Origin: Clostridiales bacterium | GTDB taxonomy: Bacteria; Bacillota; Clostridia; Christensenellales; CAG-138 | Direction of reading: 5' to 3' | Length of the DNA: 64,000 bases | Assembly (NCBI GenBank): GCA_004557245.1 | Contig: SFEL01000007.1 | Coordinates: 62,001 to 126,000, forward strand | Shown here: in pieces, positions 58,641 through 64,000 of the stretch | Position numbering within the stretch: position 1 is the first letter of the stretch | Layout of the letters: each line of letters starts with the position of its first letter | The notes under the pieces: generated by a model | Databases searched by the model: none | Told to the model about the DNA's origin: nothing | The model's input: only the letters and a program-made list of their open reading frames with translations | Made by a program: the position numbers and the translations under genes

Positions 58641-59438
58641 TTACGCAGGGATGAGCAACGTTTCACCTGCGATTATAAGATCCGGATTGGCAATGTTGTT
58701 GAGACGCGCGAGCTCCTCTACCGTGGTGTTAAACCGCCGGGCTATGGAAGAAAGGGTATCGCCGGGCCTGATGATGTATGTCATAACGCCGCCGGAAAGG
58801 TAGGGCCTGAGCTGCGCCCAGGTACGCCTGCCCGCTATGCCGTCAGGAGAAAGGCCCTTTGCCCTCTGGAAGGCCACCAGTGCGTTGTGGGTACGCGTGC
58901 CAAATACGCCGTCTATGGCGCCGGGATCGAAGCCGGCGTTGTACAGGGCGGTTTGCAGTATTACCACCAGCATACCCCTGTCGCCGCGCCTGAGGTATAC
59001 GTTGTCGTAATTGATGAAGGGGGCTATGGCCAGCCATGTATCCCTGTTGGCCACGCCGGTTTCTGGCAGCCGTGCCGAGCGCTGGAAGGCACGCAGGGCC
59101 GCCTGGGTCTTTGTACCGAAAAGACTGTCTATGGTACCGGGGGAGTTGCCGGAAGCCTCCAACGCCTGCTGGAGGAGCTTTACCATATCGCCCCTGCTGC
59201 CGCGGCGTAATACGTCAGGGTCGCTCTCAAGGGCGAAGGGCTGTAAAAATTCCCATGTCCGCGGGCCGATTATGCCGTCCTGCCTGAGCCCGAGCACCCG
59301 CTGGAACTGTTTCACCGCGCGCTCTGTGTTGGAACCGAATATGCCGTCTGCTCTGCCCGGGGCATACCCCGCGCGAATGAGGGCGGTCTGGGCGGTACGC
59401 ACGTCGTTGCCGGTGTCACCACGTTGTAATATTCTCAT
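58641..59438 (-). CDS. PG-binding and LysM protein without a signal peptide
   Basis: The 265-residue protein has three PG_binding_1 domains (about 1-65, 75-140 and 146-212; each with DGIFG/DSLFG/DGVFG and a FQR motif) and a C-terminal LysM (YIIRPGDTLSSIARRFNTT, 220-265). No catalytic domain is present, and there is no signal peptide. As with the LysM-GH18 protein, this suggests a spore-associated protein that binds cortex or coat rather than an exported wall enzyme. The gene is convergent to malQ and shares its terminator. AGGTGC precedes the ATG. Confidence 0.88.
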   Translation of the reverse strand: MRILQRGDTGNDVRTAQTALIRAGYAPGRADGIFGSNTERAVKQFQRVLGLRQDGIIGPRTWEFLQPFALESDPDVLRRGSRGDMVKLLQQALEASGNSPGTIDSLFGTKTQAALRAFQRSARLPETGVANRDTWLAIAPFINYDNVYLRRGDRGMLVVILQTALYNAGFDPGAIDGVFGTRTHNALVAFQRAKGLSPDGIAGRRTWAQLRPYLSGGVMTYIIRPGDTLSSIARRFNTTVEELARLNNIANPDLIIAGETLLIPA

Positions 59439-59513
59439 TTTTGCACCTCGCTGATATCGCGCGTTTTCCGCGCTTTATACTGCCAAGGTATGCGCGAGGG
59501 GCGGCGAGTGTGC

Positions 59514-60743
59514 TTATACCAGCTGGAACAGGTAAAATTTAAGATAATCAGTTTCGGGTACGTTCATAAGCGTAGGGTGGTCCGGAGACTGTCTCCGGGC
59601 TTCTATGAGCTTCAGGGAAACGTCTGCGTCCCGCGCTGCGGACTGCACCATCTTAATGAACAGCTCGTTATCCATAAAATGCGAGCAGGAGCAGGTGGCA
59701 AGATAGCCGCCGCGGGGCAGCAGCTTCATTGCGCGGAAGTTGATCTCCTTATAGCCGCGTTCTGCCCCCTTTATGGCCTTGCGGCTCTTGGTGAATGCGG
59801 GGGGATCCAGTATGACGAAGTCATAATCTGCATGTTTATTGCAAAGCTCAGGCAGAAGGTCGAATACATCTGCCACGACGAAATCCATATTGTCAATAAG
59901 GCCGTTGCGCTCTGCATTGAGCTTTGCCATCTCTATGGCGGTATCGGATACGTCCACGGCTGTCACGTGGGCCGCGCCGCCCAATGCTGCATTCAGGGCG
60001 AAGGAACCGGTGTGTGTAAAGCAGTCCAGAACCTTTTTGCCCGCGGCTATCTTGGCCACGGCCTGACGGTTGTATTTCTGATCAAGGAAAAAGCCGGTCT
60101 TTTGGCCATTCTCCACATCTACCTCATACTGTATGCTGTTTTCGGTTATCTCGGTGATGGGAGAGGGCGGCTGGGGCAGATAATCAGCCAAGTACCAGCC
60201 CTTGCCCCTATCCAGACCCTCGAGCTCACGGATAGCTACGTCGTTGCGCTCGAATATGCCGGCGATGCCTACGCCTTCCTGTGCGAGCTGCTTTACGAGC
60301 TGGCGATATACGGTATCCTTTACCTTTTCAATACCCATGGAGAGCACCTGAGAGACGAGAATGTTTTCGTAGCGGTCTACGGTAAGGCCGGGCAGCCCGT
60401 CCGCCTCGCCGAATACCAGGCGGCAGCAGTGATAGTCAGTAGGGCCCATTACGGTCCTTCTGTATGCGAGGGCGTACTGTATCCTGCGGGCAAAGAACTC
60501 ATCTCCGAAGGTCTCGTTTGCGTTTGAGGAAAGGAGGCGTATACGTATTTTGCTCTTGTAGCTTATAAAGCCGGTGCCGAGATAAGATCCCTTTTCAGAA
60601 AATACGTCTACAAGGGAGCCGTTTTCGGGCTCGCCTTCAAGATTAAGCACCTCGGCGTCATATACCCATGGGTGGCCCAGACGGAGGGAGTTTTCTGCTT
60701 TTTTTGTTATGGTAGCCGCGGGGAAGTTTCTTGCCTGTTTCAT
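59514..60743 (-). CDS. RlmI/RlmK-type 23S rRNA methyltransferase
   Basis: ATG 60743 is used because the other frame would need a TTG start; the protein then has 409 residues starting MKQARNFPAATITKKAENSLR. An N-terminal PUA-like part (LGHPWVYDAEV) and a class I SAM-dependent domain follow, with VLDCFTHTGSFALNAA (motif I), VDVSDTAIEMAKLNAE, and ILDPPAFTKSRK (catalytic loop). The family methylates cytosine of 23S rRNA in the large ribosomal subunit. No operon partner is seen. Confidence 0.92.
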   Translation of the reverse strand: MKQARNFPAATITKKAENSLRLGHPWVYDAEVLNLEGEPENGSLVDVFSEKGSYLGTGFISYKSKIRIRLLSSNANETFGDEFFARRIQYALAYRRTVMGPTDYHCCRLVFGEADGLPGLTVDRYENILVSQVLSMGIEKVKDTVYRQLVKQLAQEGVGIAGIFERNDVAIRELEGLDRGKGWYLADYLPQPPSPITEITENSIQYEVDVENGQKTGFFLDQKYNRQAVAKIAAGKKVLDCFTHTGSFALNAALGGAAHVTAVDVSDTAIEMAKLNAERNGLIDNMDFVVADVFDLLPELCNKHADYDFVILDPPAFTKSRKAIKGAERGYKEINFRAMKLLPRGGYLATCSCSHFMDNELFIKMVQSAARDADVSLKLIEARRQSPDHPTLMNVPETDYLKFYLFQLV

Positions 60744-60854
60744 AATAAACGGAAGCAATCCTTTTCTGTTTTATCTTACATATAATATCATAAAAACTGC
60801 CCGCGTACAAAGCTGTATGCGGGCTGAATGTTTTCTTAACGTGGAAAGAGGGGA

Positions 60855-61895
60855 TTACAAGGGCAGAATGCGGCCTGCGCCATTTTCAAGGGCTCTGTCG
60901 AAAATCAGTTTGGCTACCGCCATATCGAATACGGATATGCCGATGTTAGAGCAGACAATGATCTCGTCCTTGCTGGTCCGGCCCTCTTTAAGTCCTGCGA
61001 TTATCTCGCCGGTCTCGCATACGATGTGAGGCAGTCCCTCGGGGAAATAGCCCATGGAGGCAAAGAGCTCATGCTCGTCTATGCTGTCCACGATATACTT
61101 GTGGGCGTCCCGCTGTATGCTTGCTTCCCAGAAGCTGTTCAGATCCATTGGGAATATGGTCTGACCCGGGCGTATCCAGTCCTTTCTTACGATGTTGTAG
61201 GTTTCACGGGTGATCTTTGTTGCGGAACACAGGGCTTCGCAATTGTCCACTACCTCCTTGGGATCCGCAGCCTTTATAAGCTGGATATGGGAGGGGACTT
61301 CGGCGCCGACATTCTCTATGAGCTTATCCATCATGGGGGCGTAAGAGTCGTAGATGTATATCTTCTTGAGCTTCTTCAGGGTCTTTACTATGAAGCGGAC
61401 GTGGCCCTGGCCCTGTACGCCGCAGCCGAACATGCCGAAGGATTCCGCATCGGGGCATAGGGCTTCCGCAGCGACTGCCGTAACGGCAGGAGTACGCATT
61501 GCGGTGACCCATGCGCCGTCCATTATGGCCATGGGGTATCCGGTGATGAGCTCGTTGAGCACCAGAACGGAAGAAGTCTGAGGGAGGCCCCAGTCTTTTG
61601 GGTTGCGGGGGTAGCACTCTATCCACTTGCACCCCATCGCCATCTGGCCGGGGACATAGGCGGGCATAGCGTGATAGAATACGTCGTCGTGAGGGTGTAC
61701 ACCTATCTTGGCGGGCATTTCGTATTCTTTTTTGCCGTGTGCGATAAATGTCTTGCGTACGGCTGCTATTGTGTCCTCCACAGTGGGGCCGTTCTCCATG
61801 CACTCGGCCTTGGTCAGGTACAGCGCTTCGCTGCCAATCTTCACATGCTGTTCGATCCTCTTCTTTTCTGCGAGCAGTTCTGGGGTGTAAGCCAT
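60855..61895 (-). CDS. Ornithine cyclodeaminase/mu-crystallin family protein
   Basis: The 346-residue protein has the NAD-binding strand GMFGCGVQGQGHVRFIVK (about 153-170) and the typical GAWVTAMRTPAVTAVAAE before it. Members of this family include ornithine cyclodeaminases, alanine dehydrogenases and imine reductases, so the substrate is open. An AGGAGG ribosome-binding site precedes the ATG. The promoter region carries TAATCGCGATTA, which is also in the promoter of the adjacent TetR gene, so the TetR protein probably controls it. Confidence 0.87.
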   Translation of the reverse strand: MAYTPELLAEKKRIEQHVKIGSEALYLTKAECMENGPTVEDTIAAVRKTFIAHGKKEYEMPAKIGVHPHDDVFYHAMPAYVPGQMAMGCKWIECYPRNPKDWGLPQTSSVLVLNELITGYPMAIMDGAWVTAMRTPAVTAVAAEALCPDAESFGMFGCGVQGQGHVRFIVKTLKKLKKIYIYDSYAPMMDKLIENVGAEVPSHIQLIKAADPKEVVDNCEALCSATKITRETYNIVRKDWIRPGQTIFPMDLNSFWEASIQRDAHKYIVDSIDEHELFASMGYFPEGLPHIVCETGEIIAGLKEGRTSKDEIIVCSNIGISVFDMAVAKLIFDRALENGAGRILPL

Positions 61896-61930
61896 TTTGT
61901 TTTTCCTCCTGTATTGATATGTGAGAGATT

Positions 61931-61959
61931 TTATAATGATCCTGTTAAAACTCTCACAA
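61931..61959 (-). promoter_or_regulatory. Promoter of the ornithine cyclodeaminase-family gene
   Basis: On the minus strand TTGTGA (61959-61954), a 17-base spacer and TTATAA (61936-61931) form a candidate promoter about 36 bases upstream of the start codon. The operator lies 3 bases upstream of the -35. Confidence 0.5.
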
Positions 61960-61962
61960 AAA

Positions 61963-61974
61963 TAATCGCGATTA
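61963..61974. promoter_or_regulatory. TetR operator upstream of the ornithine cyclodeaminase-family gene
   Basis: TAATCGCGATTA is a perfect 12-bp palindrome, identical to the core of the site at 62698-62711. Confidence 0.75.
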
Positions 61975-62028
61975 GTTATTGGCCGAAATAAAGCCGGTTA
62001 AGCCCGGCGCTATTTTGGATAGATTTGG

Positions 62029-62673
62029 CTATTTCAGTCGGAAAGAATCCATGATCTTGACAAGAGCAGCCATGAAATCGTCATGGTAACTCTTTGAAAG
62101 CTTCTCCGAAGGTTCCTTCTGCAATAGCTCCTTGAGGTATCCGAGAAAAAGGTGTATGGAGAAGCTGTTGAGAAACTTTGCGTCTTCCTCCGTGAACCAT
62201 CCCTCGTCTACGCAGCGGGATATCATGAGATAGTCCCTGTTGTTGAAGCTGCCTTCGCTGAATATGTTGGCGATGGAGGGGGAGAGACCGGAAAGATCCT
62301 CGGGGAACATGGCGTAATAGTTCTTGATAATATCGTTCAGCATGCGGCTGTGGTGGCCGAAAAACAGGTTATCGAAGATAGGACCGTTTGCGAAGGCGTG
62401 GCGGGAGAAGCAATCCCATACCGCTACGTGGGTCTGGTATGTAGTCTCGGATTTTGCGTAACACACCGCAACGTCGCCCAGATATGCTGTAAGGTAGCGC
62501 AGTGAGGCGTAGGTCACCAGCTCGTCAAGATCCTTGAAGTATCGGTAGATGTTGGCGCTGTTGCAGTGCATATCCCGCGCAAGGCGGCGAATGCTCAAGG
62601 CTTCACGGCCTTCGGTCGATATTATACGGTAGGTCTCCTCGATGAAACGCCTTTGGGTAAGATCCTCTCGCAT
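62029..62673 (-). CDS. TetR-family regulator
   Basis: The 214-residue protein has the TetR helix-turn-helix (RLARDMHCNSANIYRYFKDLDEL, about 29-50) and an all-helical C-terminal half for ligand binding. AAGGAGG precedes the ATG. Its promoter has the palindrome ATAATCGCGATTAT between -35 and -10, so it should repress itself. The same core is in front of the downstream ornithine cyclodeaminase-family gene on the same strand, its likely target. The ligand is unknown; amino acids or imines related to the enzyme are candidates. Confidence 0.88.
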   Translation of the reverse strand: MREDLTQRRFIEETYRIISTEGREALSIRRLARDMHCNSANIYRYFKDLDELVTYASLRYLTAYLGDVAVCYAKSETTYQTHVAVWDCFSRHAFANGPIFDNLFFGHHSRMLNDIIKNYYAMFPEDLSGLSPSIANIFSEGSFNNRDYLMISRCVDEGWFTEEDAKFLNSFSIHLFLGYLKELLQKEPSEKLSKSYHDDFMAALVKIMDSFRLK

Positions 62674-62694
62674 GAGGGCCCCTCCTTGATTTAG

Positions 62695-62723
62695 ATTATA
62701 ATCGCGATTATTTACTGAGTCAA
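62695..62723 (-). promoter_or_regulatory. Promoter of the TetR gene
   Basis: On the minus strand TTGACT (62723-62718), a 17-base spacer and TATAAT (62700-62695) are near the sigma-A consensus. The operator occupies most of the spacer and part of the -10. Confidence 0.8.
62698..62711. promoter_or_regulatory. TetR operator in its own promoter
   Basis: ATAATCGCGATTAT is a perfect 14-bp palindrome overlapping the -10 of the TetR promoter, a classic position for autorepression. Confidence 0.8.
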
Positions 62724-62813
62724 TATGTTATGTAATTAACACTATAATACTTTATTATGGCGGAAATAGCAATAACGCATAAGTGCTGTTAAAGGGATAA
62801 TAACAATTTTTGC

Positions 62814-62842
62814 TTGCAATGTTCCGCGCAATGTGTTAAAGT
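62814..62842 (+). promoter_or_regulatory. Promoter of the homoserine dehydrogenase gene
   Basis: TTGCAA (62814-62819), a 17-base spacer and TAAAGT (62837-62842) lie about 58 bases before the ATG. Confidence 0.55.
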
Positions 62843-62900
62843 GTCTCTATTAGAAAAACAAGTGTATTTAAAATAAACACAAAAAGAGGAGAGTGTTTTT

Positions 62901-64000
62901 ATGAAAGTGGCGTTATTGGGCTATGGGAACGTGGGTGGCGGTGCTTACGACATAATATGCGAAATGAAGGGTGGCCTGGCTGTAAAGCGCATTCTTGCCC
63001 GCAGCATAAGGCCCGGCATGGAAGCCGTCATGACCACCGACTTTAAGGATATATTAAACGACCAAGAGATTGACATAGTGGCTGAAACAATAGGCGGACT
63101 GCATCCGGCCTATGAATATGTGACGGAAGCTTTGAAGGCTAAAAAGCACGTAGTCAGCGCCAACAAGCAGCTCATATGCCGCTACTATAGCGAGCTTATG
63201 GCGTTGGCCGGGGAAAACGGCGTGCAGCTTCGGTTCACCTCCTCGGCAGGGGGCGGTGTACCCTGGCTTTTCAATCTCATACGTGCCAAGCGATGTGATG
63301 AGATAACCGAGATATCCGGCATTATGAACGGTACCACCAATTTTATACTATACTCCATGACAGAAAAAGGACTGCCATTTGGCGCGGCGCTTTCAGAGGC
63401 TCAGCGGCTGGGCTATGCCGAAGCAGATCCTTCCGCGGATATCGACGGCAATGACGCCCAGCGCAAGTGCGCCATATCCGCTTCAGTTGCCTTTGAGGGG
63501 GCGGTGGCGGAGGACAGCGTGGACGTGTTCGGCATACGGCATATAACGGATAAGGATATAAGAGCTTTTAAAAAGATGGGCAGGGTCTGCAAGCTAATGG
63601 TAAAGGTGAAGAAGCATAAAGACGGCATAAGCGCATACGTGGAGCCTGCGCTGCTGCCGCTCTCAGCTCCCGAAAGCAGCGTGACCATGAATTTTAACAT
63701 GACTACGCTCGTGGGCAAAAACATAGGCAGGCTGAGCCTTATGGGCCAGGGGGCAGGTAAATACCCCACCGGCAGCTCGCTGGTGCAGGATATGCTGGAC
63801 ATAAAGTGCAACGCAATAGGCCCGTGGGCGCCGAAGAAAGCCATACGTGCGGATAATTCGCTGGAAAGGCACAGCTACTATCTCCGTACCTCGGCCATCA
63901 CTGCGGAACTGCGGCAGCTGGGACAGATGGTAAACGGCGAGTACATCATAACTGAGCCCCTGACTGTTTCCGAGATGCACGCGATGGCGAAGAGGCTTCA
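62901..64000 (+). CDS. hom: Homoserine dehydrogenase, partial
   Basis: The gene starts at ATG 62901, behind AGAGGAGAG, and runs past the window edge; 366 codons are visible. The NAD-binding GYGNVGGGAYD is at residues 7-17, the conserved MNGTTNFILYSM and YAEADPSADIDGNDA segments are present, and Lys in NKQLIC sits at the substrate site. The enzyme reduces aspartate semialdehyde to homoserine, on the way to threonine and methionine. A usual clostridial Hom has about 400-430 residues, so only the end is missing. The leader has no evident T-box or riboswitch. Confidence 0.92.
   Translation, partial: MKVALLGYGNVGGGAYDIICEMKGGLAVKRILARSIRPGMEAVMTTDFKDILNDQEIDIVAETIGGLHPAYEYVTEALKAKKHVVSANKQLICRYYSELMALAGENGVQLRFTSSAGGGVPWLFNLIRAKRCDEITEISGIMNGTTNFILYSMTEKGLPFGAALSEAQRLGYAEADPSADIDGNDAQRKCAISASVAFEGAVAEDSVDVFGIRHITDKDIRAFKKMGRVCKLMVKVKKHKDGISAYVEPALLPLSAPESSVTMNFNMTTLVGKNIGRLSLMGQGAGKYPTGSSLVQDMLDIKCNAIGPWAPKKAIRADNSLERHSYYLRTSAITAELRQLGQMVNGEYIITEPLTVSEMHAMAKRL

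Noticed and set aside
59490..60527. A 345-codon open frame on the plus strand
   Set aside because: It lies opposite the rRNA methyltransferase gene and shows no recognisable motifs.

Overview
The window looks like chromosomal DNA of an anaerobic, Gram-positive bacterium of the class Clostridia, probably a spore-forming gut-type organism. The evidence is a T-box leader in front of hisS-aspS, the dnaX-ybaB-recR block, many lipoproteins without outer-membrane genes, an L,D-transpeptidase, a LysM-GH18 protein of the YaaH/SleL spore type, an RseC-like protein, and the clostridial IscU-like plus GGGtGRT pair. Core genes use the ATA isoleucine codon heavily; genes between about 17.6 and 30.7 kb use ATC/ATT instead, which suggests a separate origin. 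No sequence search could be run, so family names rest on motifs read by eye.

Layout. 0-6.7 kb: end of hemZ, a T-box-controlled hisS-aspS-rseC operon, glyA, and a damaged MFS exporter gene. 6.7-17.3 kb: zinc-ribbon membrane protein and trpS, then dnaX-ybaB-recR, a membrane-anchored protein with a duplicated domain behind an ECF-sigma-like promoter, a DMT exporter, an ABC-F ATPase, an NlpC/P60 hydrolase and an HD-domain protein. A 160-bp structured repeat occurs twice here (12.2 and 17.4 kb) in opposite orientation. 17.6-30.7 kb (the island): a ribbon-helix-helix protein, a von Willebrand A surface protein, and eleven co-oriented minus-strand genes. In order of transcription these are a 7TM sensor without a visible phosphoacceptor His, a histidine kinase, a LuxR-type response regulator, a truncated zinc-ribbon protein, a membrane-anchored protein, a receiver-like protein with Glu at the phosphoacceptor position, and five extracytoplasmic lipoproteins or membrane proteins.

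31-38.5 kb: tRNA-Arg(CCG), radA, a beta-propeller-like membrane protein, DUF554, the IscU-like/GGGtGRT pair, a small membrane protein with a transcription regulator, and a PAP2 phosphatase. 38.5-43 kb: a spermidine/putrescine ABC operon (potABCD) led by an XRE-cupin regulator, with two AAAC-N5-GTTT palindromes around its promoter. 43-53 kb: L,D-transpeptidase, DUF368, a second DMT exporter, an amino-acid ABC operon with an Smr protein, a hydrolase/sugar-kinase pair, and the LysM-GH18 protein.

52.6-58.6 kb: a LacI-regulated malto-oligosaccharide-type operon (regulator, binding protein, two permeases, 4-alpha-glucanotransferase) with a consensus promoter and a perfect 14-bp operator. 58.6-64 kb: a PG-binding/LysM protein, an RlmI-type rRNA methyltransferase, an ornithine cyclodeaminase-family gene and a TetR gene sharing the operator core TAATCGCGATTA, and the start of homoserine dehydrogenase, cut by the window edge.

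The most unusual items are the mobile-looking structured repeat that sits in terminators and has split one, and the island, whose two-sensor signalling locus is co-oriented with a set of related extracytoplasmic domain proteins.
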